Source: Mesorhizobium sp. CA8 (lineage in GTDB: Bacteria > Pseudomonadota > Alphaproteobacteria > Rhizobiales > Rhizobiaceae). Taken from it: 64,000 nucleotides of DNA. The stretch is from contig NZ_JAIUHG010000006.1 in assembly GCF_020164955.1 (NCBI RefSeq), forward strand, positions 1-64,000, read 5' to 3'. Each line of letters starts with the position of its first letter. The stretch's first letter is position 1. Positions 15,230 to 25,164 of this stretch are shown piece by piece. The position numbers and the translations under genes were made by a program. The notes below the pieces were generated by a model. That model was not told where the DNA came from. It did not search any database and saw only the letters and a list, made by a program, of their open reading frames with translations.

Positions 15230-17341
15230 TCAGGCTTTGCCGGTCACTTTCAACGCAAAGGCGTAAATGTAGGCGATCTCCTCCAGCCGTGAGAACCGGC
15301 CGGACGCGCCGGCGTGACCGGACTCCATGTTGATCTTGAACAGCACCGGATTGTCGCCTGTCTTGCGCTCACGCAGTCTCGCCACCCATTTCGCCGGTTC
15401 CCAATAGGTGACGCGCGGATCGGTGAGACCCGCCAGCGCCAGGATCGGCGGATAGTCGAGCGCCGCCACATTGTCATAGGGCGAATAGGCCGCGATCGTC
15501 TGGTAGTCGGCGGCGGACGCGATCGGATTGCCCCATTCCGGCCATTCCGGCGGCGTCAGCGGCAGGCTGGCATCGAGCATGGTGGTAAGCACATCGACGA
15601 ACGGCACCTCGGCGACGATGCCGCCGAAATCCTCCGGCGCCATGTTGGCGATCCCCCCCATCAGCATGCCGCCGGCGGAGCCGCCCTGCGCAATGATGCG
15701 GTCATGCTTTGTGTAACGCTCGGCAACGAGATGGCGGGCGCAGGCGATGAAATCGGCGAAGGTGTTCATCTTCTTTGCCCGCTTGCCGTCCTCGTACCAG
15801 CCATAGCCCTTGTCCTTGCCGCCGCGCACATGCGCGATGGCATAGACGAAGCCGCGGTCGACCAGCGACAGGCAGTTGGTATTGAAGGCGGAAGGCACCG
15901 TGATTCCATAGGAGCCGTAGCCGTAAAGCAGGCAGGGCGCGGAACCGTCGAGCGGCGTGTCGCGATGGTGTAGCAACGAGATCGGCACCAGCTCGCCATC
16001 GGCGGCGGGGGCCATCAGCCGGCGCGTGACATAGTGCTCCGGATCGTGGCCGGAGGGCACTTCCTGCGTCTTCAAAAGCACGCGTTCGCGGCTGCGCATA
16101 TTGTAGTCGAACACCTGCGCCGGTGTGGTCATCGACGAATAGGTGAAGCGCATTACTTCGGTGTCGTATTCGTAAGAGCCGGAGAGACCGAGCGAAAAAG
16201 CTTCCTCGTCGAAAGAGATGAAATGCTCCTCGCCGCTGGCGCGCTCGCGCACGACGATGCGGGGCAGGCCTTCCTTGCGCTCGAGCCTGACCATGTGATG
16301 CTTGAAGCCGAGCACCGACAGGATCAGCCGGCCGGGCTCGTGCGGCACCAGTTCCTGCCAGTTGGCGCGCACGGGATTGTCGACCGGCGCGGTCATGATC
16401 TTGAAGTCCTTGGCGCCGTCGGCATTGGTGAGGATGAAGAAGACGTCGCCGCCTTCTTCCAGGTCGTATTGCAGCCCGGTCTCGCGCACCGCCACCAGCT
16501 TCGGCTCCGCGGACGGGTCATTGGCGGGCAGCAGGCGGTATTCCGAAGTCTCATGGTCGTTGATGCCAATCATGATCCAGTCATTGGCACGCGTGCCGTT
16601 GACATCCATGAAGAAGCCCGGATCGGTTTCCTCGTAGATCAGCCGATCGTTCTCCAGCCTGTCGCCGAGCGCGTGGAAGAACACTTTCGACGGGCGATGG
16701 CTGTCGTCGAGACGGGTATAGAAGAAGCCGTTGTCGCCGGCGTCCCAGACCCCGCCGCCGCCGGTATCCGGAATCCGGTCGGCAAGGTCCTCGCCGCTCG
16801 CGAGATCGCGCACGCGCAGCGTGAAGAATTCCGAGCCCTTGTCGTCGAAGGCCCAGATGAGCTTCCTGTGGTCGGCCGAATGGTCGACGCCGCCGAGCCT
16901 GAAATAGGCCTTGCCCTCGGCCTCCTTATCCCCGTCGAGCAGGATCTCCTCGGCGCCGCCATCGCGCGGCGTGCGGAAATAGCGCGGGTGCTCGCCGCCG
17001 AGCCGGAAGGAAGAGCCATAAGCATAGGGGCCGTCCTTCATCGGCACCGTCGAATCGTCTTCCTTGATGCGCCCCTTCATCTCGGCAAACAGCTTGCCGC
17101 GCAGGTCCGCCGTGCCCGCCATCAGCACCGCTTGATAGGCGTTCTCGGCCTCGAGATGGGAGCGGATGCGGCCGTCGAGCAGGGAAGGGTCACGGAACAC
17201 GGCCTGCCAGTTGTCGGCCCGCAACCAGGCATAGTCGTCGCTGCGGGTGATACCGTGATGCGTGTCGGAAACCGAATGTTTCTCGGGGACAGGCGGGTTT
17301 GCGGCCGGGAAGGCGGAAATCAAGGCGGAACCTCTGGTCAT
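15230..17341 (-). CDS. ptrB: Oligopeptidase B / prolyl oligopeptidase family serine peptidase
   Basis: The 703-residue product has an N-terminal seven-bladed propeller (~ residues 70-410) and an alpha/beta-hydrolase domain. The nucleophile motif is GGSAGGMLMG (Ser ~554), the aspartate is in the GLTDPRV region (~640), and the histidine is in ESGHAGASGR (~680). The start, HGITRSDDYAWLR, and the overall length fit oligopeptidase B, which cleaves small peptides after Arg/Lys in the cytoplasm. No signal peptide is evident. The neighbouring SET gene lies downstream on the same strand, 113 bases on. Prolyl oligopeptidase is the main alternative. Confidence 0.92.
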   Translation of the reverse strand: MTRGSALISAFPAANPPVPEKHSVSDTHHGITRSDDYAWLRADNWQAVFRDPSLLDGRIRSHLEAENAYQAVLMAGTADLRGKLFAEMKGRIKEDDSTVPMKDGPYAYGSSFRLGGEHPRYFRTPRDGGAEEILLDGDKEAEGKAYFRLGGVDHSADHRKLIWAFDDKGSEFFTLRVRDLASGEDLADRIPDTGGGGVWDAGDNGFFYTRLDDSHRPSKVFFHALGDRLENDRLIYEETDPGFFMDVNGTRANDWIMIGINDHETSEYRLLPANDPSAEPKLVAVRETGLQYDLEEGGDVFFILTNADGAKDFKIMTAPVDNPVRANWQELVPHEPGRLILSVLGFKHHMVRLERKEGLPRIVVRERASGEEHFISFDEEAFSLGLSGSYEYDTEVMRFTYSSMTTPAQVFDYNMRSRERVLLKTQEVPSGHDPEHYVTRRLMAPAADGELVPISLLHHRDTPLDGSAPCLLYGYGSYGITVPSAFNTNCLSLVDRGFVYAIAHVRGGKDKGYGWYEDGKRAKKMNTFADFIACARHLVAERYTKHDRIIAQGGSAGGMLMGGIANMAPEDFGGIVAEVPFVDVLTTMLDASLPLTPPEWPEWGNPIASAADYQTIAAYSPYDNVAALDYPPILALAGLTDPRVTYWEPAKWVARLRERKTGDNPVLFKINMESGHAGASGRFSRLEEIAYIYAFALKVTGKA

Positions 17342-17450
17342 TACGTCTCGCTGCGGAATTTGCTTGAATGCCGAATGAACACGCCGCTCAGCGGCGGTTC
17401 AAGGGGCGCGGTCCAAGTTGGTCTTCAGAAGCCAAGTTGAAGGGGGAACG

Positions 17451-17819
17451 ATGAAATCCTGTGTTCTTATCGCGGTGGCAGTTGCGGTCGCAGTATCCGT
17501 TCTGGCTTTTTCCAGCCAGTCTCATGCAACCGTCTTTGCCGCCTGGCAAGTGGTGGGTGTGCCGTTCGGCGATACGCTCAATGCGCGAAAATACCCGTCC
17601 AATACCTCGCAGAAACAGGCCGCCTATCCGAACGGCACCATGCTGCAGATGACCGGCCGCTGCACCGGTGGCGTAAACCTGCTCGATATCGGCCGGCAGC
17701 CACAATGGAAGCAGCGCCAGGCGATCCGCTATCGCTGGTGCGAGATCTGGCACGATCCGGCGCAGAATGGTCATTTCGTCACCGGCTGGGTGTACGGCAA
17801 ATACATCGCGCCTTACTGA
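17451..17819 (+). CDS. Exported SH3-like protein
   Basis: The product is 122 residues from ATG 17451, preceded by agggggaacg. A signal peptide (~1-25, ending SHA) is followed by a bacterial SH3-type domain: WQVVGVPFGDTLNARKYPSN, then GTMLQMTGRCT, then RYRWCEIWHDPAQNGHFVTGWVYGKYI. Such domains usually bind cell-wall components or act as periplasmic adaptors. It has two cysteines that could pair. It is divergent from the oligopeptidase gene and has no obvious operon partner. The frame is open back to 17418, but the ribosome-binding site supports 17451. Confidence 0.82.
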   Translation: MKSCVLIAVAVAVAVSVLAFSSQSHATVFAAWQVVGVPFGDTLNARKYPSNTSQKQAAYPNGTMLQMTGRCTGGVNLLDIGRQPQWKQRQAIRYRWCEIWHDPAQNGHFVTGWVYGKYIAPY

Positions 17820-18238
17820 TGCATCCCTCGCGTTGCCTTGTTGGAGCCAGCCGCCAAAGGCGATGTCCTTGCGCTTCGTTGCGCCGCAGGATTCGTTGTG
17901 CGGTCGAAAGGGGGATCCAAGCATTAGCCAAGCATTGAACGCCGTGTCGAGTGGCGATCGGATGTCTAACATGTGGTTGACGCAACGTCATGCCATGCTG
18001 GTCTGACCAGAAAAATCTCGCGAAGTCACACGGCGCACGAATTTTTGAAGCTGAATCGGCAATAGTTGATGAATATCGACCAATATAAGTCAACATGCGA
18101 ATTGACTTACTTTCAATGCGGCGTCATTAAGATAACCGACGCGAATCTCAGAGCCTTTCCTGAAGGAAATTCGCGCAATGCCCGATCCCAGAAAAAGGGC
18201 GCAGTTTTAGAAACAACTCTCGTTGGGGCCTTAGCACT
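17820..18238. other. Long AT-rich intergenic region upstream of mucR
   Basis: The 419 bases show no convincing gene. The distal half (about 18040-18140) is AT-rich and holds the palindrome described separately. Ros/MucR regulators bind AT-rich DNA and repress their own promoters, so this probably contains the mucR promoter and autoregulatory sites. A long untranslated leader or small RNA cannot be excluded. Confidence 0.55.
18086..18109. promoter_or_regulatory. Palindrome upstream of the MucR-type gene
   Basis: Perfect 8-bp arms TAAGTCAA (18086-18093) and TTGACTTA (18102-18109) are separated by eight bases, within an AT-rich segment 130 bases before the mucR-like start. It could be an operator, including for autoregulation. 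Confidence 0.4.
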
Positions 18239-18664
18239 ATGGAAATCGTCGAAACACCTTCGAAAAACGGTGATGCGCTGATCGAGCTGACCGCCGATGT
18301 CGTCGCCGCCTATGTCAGCAACAACCCGGTGCCGGTCGGGGAACTGCCGAACCTTATTGCCGACGTCCATGCCGCGTTGGGCCGCGTCGGCGGCTCGCCG
18401 GAGCAGCCGTCGGCCGAGAAGCAGAAGCCGGCCGTCAACCCTAAGCGCTCCGTCCATGACGACTACATCGTCTGTCTCGAGGACGGCAAGAAGTTCAAGT
18501 CGCTGAAGCGGCATTTGATGACCCACTACAATCTCACGCCGGAAGAATACCGTGAGAAGTGGGGCCTCGACGCCAACTACCCGATGGTCGCCCCCAATTA
18601 TGCGGCCGCCCGCTCGCAGTTGGCCAAGAAGATGGGCCTGGGCCGCAAGCGCAAGGGCCGCTGA
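18239..18664 (+). CDS. mucR: Ros/MucR family transcriptional regulator
   Basis: The 141-residue product matches Ros/MucR throughout: N-terminal oligomerisation region ([21 protein letters not shown]), then [33 protein letters not shown]. The zinc-finger positions are C79, D82 (Cys in Ros), H92, H96 and Y97 (His in Ros), so two canonical ligands differ. Mesorhizobium homologues with substituted ligands are known to fold and bind DNA, some without zinc. MucR proteins bind AT-rich DNA and silence many genes, including exopolysaccharide, motility and surface-protein genes. The surface adhesin operon in this window is a possible target, but that is speculation. The ATG follows gcactATG with no strong ribosome-binding site. 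Confidence 0.93.
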   Translation: MEIVETPSKNGDALIELTADVVAAYVSNNPVPVGELPNLIADVHAALGRVGGSPEQPSAEKQKPAVNPKRSVHDDYIVCLEDGKKFKSLKRHLMTHYNLTPEEYREKWGLDANYPMVAPNYAAARSQLAKKMGLGRKRKGR

Positions 18665-18691
18665 CAGGCTTCTGCTCTTTCAAGCAGTTCT

Positions 18692-18724
18692 ACGGCGCCC
18701 TTGCGGCGCCGTTTTGCTTTTTTG
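18692..18724 (+). terminator. Rho-independent terminator after the mucR-type gene
   Basis: Stem ACGGCGCC (18692-18699) / GGCGCCGT (18705-18712), loop cttgc, then ttttgctttttt. It begins 28 bases after the stop codon. Confidence 0.9.
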
Positions 18725-18739
18725 AAGCTCCGGATCAGA

Positions 18740-19168
18740 TCAGGCCGTCTGCTTCAACGCCGCTTCCGCGTCGCGCTTGATGCGCTTGACCATCGAGCGC
18801 AGGCCGTTGGCGCGCTGCGGCGACAGGTGCTCGTCCAGCCCGAGCCCTTTCAGCGTCGCTTCGGCGTCCGTGCTCTGGATTTCGCTTGCCCGCCGGCCCG
18901 AAAACAAGGCCAGCATGATGGCGACGAGGCCGCGCACGATATGGGCGTCGGAATCGCCCTGGAAGCGGATCACCGGATCGGCGCCCGCGCCCTGCTCGGT
19001 GGTGAGCCACACCTGGCTCACGCAGCCGGGCACCTTGTTCGCGGCCGTGCGTTCCGCCTCGGGAAAGGGCGGCAGTCCTTCGCCAAGCTCGATCACATAG
19101 CGATAGCGGTCCTCCCACTCGTCGAGCAGGGCAAAGTCGTCGCGGATCGTCTGGATCGGGGTGATCAT
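18740..19168 (-). CDS. sufE: SufE-type sulfur acceptor/activator
   Basis: The 142-residue product (MITPIQTIRDDFALLDEWEDRYRYVIELG) is a standard SufE domain with the sulfur-accepting cysteine C49 in NKVPGCVSQVW, and the late LGLDEHLSPQRANGLRSMVKRI. SufE takes persulfide sulfur from a SufS-type cysteine desulfurase for iron-sulfur cluster assembly in the cytoplasm. The rest of the suf operon is not here, as is common in rhizobia. In-frame ATGs at 19177 and 19192 are alternatives; 19168 gives the family-typical start. It converges with mucR across the terminator. Confidence 0.93.
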   Translation of the reverse strand: MITPIQTIRDDFALLDEWEDRYRYVIELGEGLPPFPEAERTAANKVPGCVSQVWLTTEQGAGADPVIRFQGDSDAHIVRGLVAIMLALFSGRRASEIQSTDAEATLKGLGLDEHLSPQRANGLRSMVKRIKRDAEAALKQTA

Positions 19169-19266
19169 TGCCCGCATATAGTGGCCCGGCACCGCCGCGT
19201 CACGGAAAAAGCACGGAAAAAGAAAGACGCCGCGGGCGTCGAGAGGTCGGACGGGCCCGCGGCGTT

Positions 19267-19306
19267 AGAGCAATTCCAGGAAAAGTGCGTAGCGGTTTTC
19301 CGTCCG
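19267..19306. repeat. Intergenic palindrome, AAAAGTG-core family
   Basis: Reads agagcaattccaggaaaag, tgcgtagcggttttccgtcc. Inner stem GGAAAA/TTTTCC with the conserved AAAAGTG and CGGTTTT core. The right outer arm is degenerate compared with the copies at 9631 and 54663. It lies between sufE and the DUF5330 gene. Confidence 0.75.
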
Positions 19307-19325
19307 AAAAACGGCCGGAAAGAAG

Positions 19326-19736
19326 TCAGTTCTTCGCCGTCAACATCACCGGAATGTTGACCTTGGCGGGCAACACGATGTCCTCGGCGACACTGCCGGT
19401 GGTCGTGACGGCGCGATCCGCGATCTTCGTCTCAGGCGTGCCTGCCTGCCCGGACTGCCCGGGCTGCCCGGACTGCTTGTCGTCGATCATGGCCGCGGCG
19501 ATCTTGGCCGTCTCCTTGGCGCGAACGGTAATGGTGTACATGGCCGATTTGCCGGTTTCGCAGACATCGGGCTTGCGCTCGCAGAGCCCGGCAATGTCGC
19601 CGACCGCCTCGCGCGCCGCAAACAGCGCCTGGATCGGCCCGACGCTCTGCTGGCCGTCCTCGCCCGGGCCGACGCCGAGCGGCAGCGCCAGCAGCACCAG
19701 CGAAAACCAGAAAGCCATCCTGATCAGAAAGCCCAT
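19326..19736 (-). CDS. DUF5330-type exported protein
   Basis: The 136-residue product has an N-terminal membrane or signal segment (IRMAFWFSLVLLALPLGV). A conserved region QALFAAREAVGDIAGLCERKPDVCETG, with two cysteines ten-odd residues apart, is followed by an alpha-helical part and a Gln/Gly/Pro-rich low-complexity stretch (KQSGQPGQSGQAG). This matches the small DUF5330 proteins of Rhizobiales, function unknown, probably periplasmic. A palindrome lies about 27 bases upstream of the start. It is transcribed toward sufE but separated from it by a repeat. Confidence 0.75.
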   Translation of the reverse strand: MGFLIRMAFWFSLVLLALPLGVGPGEDGQQSVGPIQALFAAREAVGDIAGLCERKPDVCETGKSAMYTITVRAKETAKIAAAMIDDKQSGQPGQSGQAGTPETKIADRAVTTTGSVAEDIVLPAKVNIPVMLTAKN

Positions 19737-19763
19737 CTTATCTGCCTCTCATCCGGGATGAAT

Positions 19764-19793
19764 GATGCATCCATCCGTGACGGATCATGCATC
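19764..19793. promoter_or_regulatory. Nested dyad upstream of the DUF5330 gene
   Basis: Outer arms GATGCAT (19764-19770) and ATGCATC (19787-19793) enclose inner arms ATCCGT and ACGGAT around one base. The position just upstream of a minus-strand start fits an operator; a hairpin in the 5' leader is the alternative. Confidence 0.4.
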
Positions 19794-19941
19794 CCTTGGC
19801 ATGACCTCTTTTATGGGCACGATAATGGCATAGTCACGCAAAGGACGGCTTGCATCGAAGCCGCCAATTTTCCTCAAATTTTAGGCAAATTCGAAAGGAA
19901 TTGGTTTTGAAACGGACTTGCCTCGAATCTCATCGAACGCA

Positions 19942-19957
19942 TTAACTTTATGATAAC
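19942..19957. promoter_or_regulatory. CtrA-like site upstream of the DivJ-like kinase gene
   Basis: TTAA - seven bases (ctttatg) - ATAAC. The alphaproteobacterial CtrA consensus is TTAA-N7-TTAA, so this is one mismatch away. It lies ~260 bases before the kinase start in the AT-rich part of the intergenic region. Candidate only. Confidence 0.35.
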
Positions 19958-20218
19958 CATATATCTCGTTGCTATTAAACGGTTTTATTCCTGTCAGAAG
20001 TTAGCCGGATCAAGTGGCGGCCCGCTTTGCCACAGGCTTCGCGGCTAACCCGCCGTTTACCATGGCGGCAACTCGGCGTGCTTTGCGAGGCCGGCATCAC
20101 AATATTTGCCATGAGCGCGTCGCCGGGCCCCGCCAGCCTTATCCATTCCTTAAACGGTGGATGCGAGTTTCAAGCCGATTGATGAGTCACCTGCCAGGCA
20201 GGTTTTTTACGACCGGGT

Positions 20219-22024
<1,806 letters not shown>

Positions 22025-22861
22025 GGTGGTCGAACCCGAGCGCGGCGTGCTTGCCGAAGGCGCGGTCGCGGTCGGCCAGCTGATCGCAAGCAATCCGGTC
22101 CTGGTCGGCGGCTCGACCGCCTTCCTGGTGACGCTGTTCTACGTCTCGGCCAATGCGCTCTGGTATCAGCCTTTTCCGCATACCGGCGCCTTCTTTGCCA
22201 CCCGCAGCATCGAGAATTTCCCGCACACCGTCTCCAACGAACCGGAAACCACCATCAACATCGTGCGCCAGCCGCCGCCGCCGCCCGCGGCCAAGCCGGA
22301 CCCGGTCGTCCAACAGGTGCAGGCCATTCTGAAGGATCTCAACTTCTACGACGGCACGGTGGACGGCCTTACGGGCCCGGCCACGCGCAAGGCGATTCAG
22401 GCCTATCAGCTGAAAGTCGGGCTGCCGGGGTCGGGTGAGATCGACGGAGCGCTGCTCGACCAGCTTGGCGCCCGCCAGACGACGGCGGCCATTCCCCACC
22501 CGGCGCCGCGGCCGGCCGATGGCGCCGCCAACATTTCCGCCGCCCGGCCGTCGGCGATCCCGGTCTCCGCCCCGGCGGATGGCGCCACGCAGTCGCCCGA
22601 TGCCCGCATCGTCAAGATCCAGGCCGGCCTGAAGGCCTTCGGCAACAACGACATGCAGCTCGACGGCAAGGTCGGCGCCCGCACCAAGGCCGCGATCAAG
22701 GAATTCCAGGCCTTGTTCGGCCTGCCCGAGACCGGCGAGCCGGACGAAGCGGTCTACGTCAAGATGCGTCAGATCGGCCTGACGAATTGAGCGGCGGTAA
22801 GGTCGTTTCGGTTCCTTCATCCTTGCTGTAATAAACCGCGCATGCCGTCCGGAAATCTCCC

Positions 22862-23209
22862 ATGCGCGTAACCACCGACCTCTGGGTCTCGGCTCTTGTG
22901 CGCCGCGTCTTCAGTGCCGGCGGTTTTGCCGCCGTGGTCAAGCGCGGCGCGACCGAGGCGGGGGCTGTCTTCGTGCTGTCGCGCGGACGTCTGGGGGAGG
23001 TCGCCCTCTATGGACCGGCGCCGCAGACGAGCTACGATTCGGCCAAGCCCGATGAGCGCTTCTTCGTCGCCCTCGGTGCGAGCGACGATGGCTCGTCCTT
23101 CGATGCGCGGCTGGAGCGGGAGAAGAAATTCGATCCCGACATTTGGGTAGTCGAGATCGAAGCGGGAGCCGTTCCAGTCGAAGAGCTTCTTTCGGTGAAG
23201 ACAGAATAG
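22862..23209 (+). CDS. DUF1491 family protein
   Basis: The 115-residue cytoplasmic product begins MRVTTDLWVSALVRRVFSAGGFAAVVKRGATEAGAVFV, followed by LYGPAPQT, and ends with FDPDIWVVEIEAG. This is the conserved DUF1491 pattern of alphaproteobacteria; function unknown. It lies 71 bases after the peptidoglycan-binding gene in the same direction and may belong to that transcript. It converges with the DUF2336 gene, whose stop is seven bases away. Confidence 0.88.
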   Translation: MRVTTDLWVSALVRRVFSAGGFAAVVKRGATEAGAVFVLSRGRLGEVALYGPAPQTSYDSAKPDERFFVALGASDDGSSFDARLEREKKFDPDIWVVEIEAGAVPVEELLSVKTE

Positions 23210-23215
23210 ACCGGA

Positions 23216-24265
23216 TCAGGAGGCCTTGAGGCCGGCACTCGCCTCATCGCTGTTCGAGGCTTCGCGGCTTTCGATGTCCGCCGCGTCGGGAGCATCGCCG
23301 CGGATCGCCCGCGAAAGCGTCTCGGCCTTCCAGGCGCGTACCTTGTCCAGCGCCGCCTCGCGATGCAGCAGCCGGTAGCGGTCGAGGAACAGGCGGATCG
23401 CCTGCGGGTGTGGGAATTCGCCGGGATAGACCGCGACCGCGATCAGGAAAGCCCTGTCTTCGCTGAGGTCGAGGGCGCGCAGCGCCGCAAGCAATGCGCC
23501 ATAGCTCGATTGCCCGGTCACCGAGCGGGCCGTCGCGAAGTCGATCCCCAGCGCATCGGCAAGCGCGGTCTGGAAGAAGGCCGCGTTGCCGGTCAGCGCC
23601 GTCTCGCGCAGTTTCACATAGGCCGGCTGGCCAAGGAAGGTGTTGACGTCGGCAGTGTCGCCGGTCCGGCGCATCATCGAGCGCAGGCGGCGCCGCGCGT
23701 TCTCCGCTGCTTCGCCGGTCGCGGGACGGTCGGTGTCCGCCTTGGCCACGGGCTCCGGTTTCGGTGTGAGCTTCGTGACCGTTTCCGGCGGCCGCGTCTT
23801 GACCAGCGTCGGTCTTTCCAGCGCGCGGATCAGGTCGGCGATCGTCGGGTTGAGCTCCTTGCGGCGTGCGATGGCGCGCGCGTGCGGCAGTCCGTGCCGG
23901 CCGATCAGCGCGATGAGGTCGATGTCGCTCAGCGCGTTGGAGCGGGTGAGCAAAGGTGCCGCGATCTCGACCGGCTCCTCGGCCAGCCGCCGCACCAGGG
24001 CTGTCGGCGCGTAGTCGCATTCGGAAAGGGCTGCGGCGACGTAGCGGCGCGACCCGACCGACACCTCATCGAACAGCGGCAGCGTCAGGTCCTCCAACTG
24101 GGCGATCTCGCGGCGCGAGGGACGCGTCAGCGAACAGAAGGCCGACACCGCGGCGCGGAACAGCCTTTCGGCCTTTCCCGCTTCGGTCCGGATAGCGATT
24201 TGCCTGAAATCCGAAGATGACACGGAGGATACGCCCGATACTCGACACACGCCCGAACCGCGCAA
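23216..24265 (-). CDS. DUF2336 family protein
   Basis: The 349-residue product is helical and HEAT-like. It contains RREIAQLEDLTLPLFDEVSVGSRRYVAAALSE, then RRLAEEPVEIAAPLL and DIDLIALIGRHGLPHARAIARR, typical of DUF2336, plus a basic/proline linker near 160-180 and a C-terminal helical half. The function is unknown; the domain occurs in Caulobacter and rhizobia in cytoplasmic proteins. The start is uncertain: TTG 24265 is the longest, with GTG options shortly downstream. A CtrA-like site sits 60 bases upstream. Confidence 0.85.
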   Translation of the reverse strand: MRGSGVCRVSGVSSVSSSDFRQIAIRTEAGKAERLFRAAVSAFCSLTRPSRREIAQLEDLTLPLFDEVSVGSRRYVAAALSECDYAPTALVRRLAEEPVEIAAPLLTRSNALSDIDLIALIGRHGLPHARAIARRKELNPTIADLIRALERPTLVKTRPPETVTKLTPKPEPVAKADTDRPATGEAAENARRRLRSMMRRTGDTADVNTFLGQPAYVKLRETALTGNAAFFQTALADALGIDFATARSVTGQSSYGALLAALRALDLSEDRAFLIAVAVYPGEFPHPQAIRLFLDRYRLLHREAALDKVRAWKAETLSRAIRGDAPDAADIESREASNSDEASAGLKAS

Positions 24266-24324
24266 TCCGGCCGGGCCGGTTTGGCATCTTCAGGAAAGAC
24301 AAACATCAAATTAGCCGCGATCCG

Positions 24325-24341
24325 TTAGCGCTCCGTTAACC
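24325..24341. promoter_or_regulatory. CtrA-like site between the DUF2336 gene and a small ORF
   Basis: TTAG - seven bases (cgctccg) - TTAACC. The second half matches the strong CtrA half-site and the spacing is correct; the first half has one mismatch. It lies in the divergent space, so either neighbour could be controlled. Confidence 0.4.
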
Positions 24342-24410
24342 CTCTACGCCCTTAATCAACTTGGAGGCGTTGCGTTGTGCTCCGGTCAAACCGAGAGGAA
24401 TGCGCGAACC

Positions 24411-24605
24411 ATGGGCATGGTCCTGTCTTTTGTGCCGCGTGCGGCACCTATAAATCGAGCAAGTCACGACACCGCGACGGCGGCGGCGGTCATCATTTTC
24501 CCCGGCGTCCGTTATGAGTTGCATCCGCAGGCCGATGAGGCCCGGCCGGGCGAAAGCGGCTCCGACAGGCCAGGCTCCCCGCCACCTGCCAAGCCGCATC
24601 ACTGA
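24411..24605 (+). CDS. Small protein of unknown function (64 aa)
   Basis: From ATG 24411, behind gagaggaatg, the frame reads MGMVLSFVPRAAPINRAS, then a hydrophobic AAAVIIFPGVRYE, and ends in a Pro/Ser-rich tail. The VLSFVPR...IIFPGVRYE pattern looks like a small protein I associate with rhizobial genomes, but I cannot name a family. It is too short for a domain call. The longer frame to 24375 is less likely. Confidence 0.5.
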   Translation: MGMVLSFVPRAAPINRASHDTATAAAVIIFPGVRYELHPQADEARPGESGSDRPGSPPPAKPHH

Positions 24606-24615
24606 TCGAGTTTTC

Positions 24616-25164
24616 TCAGTAGTCCTGCAATTCGCAGGCGCTCTGCTCGAGGAAGCGTGACACGATCGGTTTCCAGCTCTCGTCCGGCACGAAGGCGCGG
24701 ACGACGAAAATGCCTTCCTCGATCGGCGCTTCGACGAAGATCGCGCCCTGCAGATCCTCCGGAAGGCCGCGCCGCACGTCGATCATCTGCGCCGGCGTCA
24801 GCACCACCGCGTCGAGCTTCTCGCCATTGGCGTTATGATCGTTAAAGGAATAGATGTTGTGGCCGTTGCGGTCGTAGACCGAGGCCGACCAGAACGGCAC
24901 GTCGCCCGGCGCCCTGATCCTGACCACCCCGTCGGCAAGGTCGAACCGGCAGGCGGCGGCATAAAACAGCGGGTCGACCGATTTCACCACCGGCGCGCCG
25001 CCGGCCTCGGCGTCCAGCCGCCTCATCTTGTAGAGGTCGGATGTCATCGCCAGCCGCGACCAGGCATCGCGTTCGGAAAATTCCGGCACCAGGAACAGCA
25101 CCACGATATGCACGATGCCGGCGCCGAGCAGGCCGAGGATCAGGGCATGCAGCAGCCTACGCAT
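24616..25164 (-). CDS. DUF1254-like membrane-anchored protein
   Basis: The 182-residue product has one N-terminal helix (LLHALILGLLGAGIVHIVVLFLVP) and an extracytoplasmic domain with VKSVDPLFYAAACRFDLADGVVRI, VPFWSASVYDRNGHNIYSFND and IFVEAPIEEGIFVVRAFVPD. The FWSASVYDRNG segment is typical of DUF1254-related proteins. Its start overlaps the end of the DUF1214-like gene by eight bases, so the two are translationally coupled and probably work together in the envelope. Biochemical role unknown. Confidence 0.75.
   Translation of the reverse strand: MRRLLHALILGLLGAGIVHIVVLFLVPEFSERDAWSRLAMTSDLYKMRRLDAEAGGAPVVKSVDPLFYAAACRFDLADGVVRIRAPGDVPFWSASVYDRNGHNIYSFNDHNANGEKLDAVVLTPAQMIDVRRGLPEDLQGAIFVEAPIEEGIFVVRAFVPDESWKPIVSRFLEQSACELQDY

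Larger units (their letters stand above)
19737..20218. other. Intergenic region before the DivJ-like kinase gene
   Basis: The 482 bases hold no supported gene. Contents noticed: the dyad at 19764-19793, an AT-rich stretch at about 19860-20000, and a CtrA-like site at 19942-19957. A short open frame at 20014-20316 lacks a credible composition and overlaps the kinase start, so it is not called. Confidence 0.6.
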
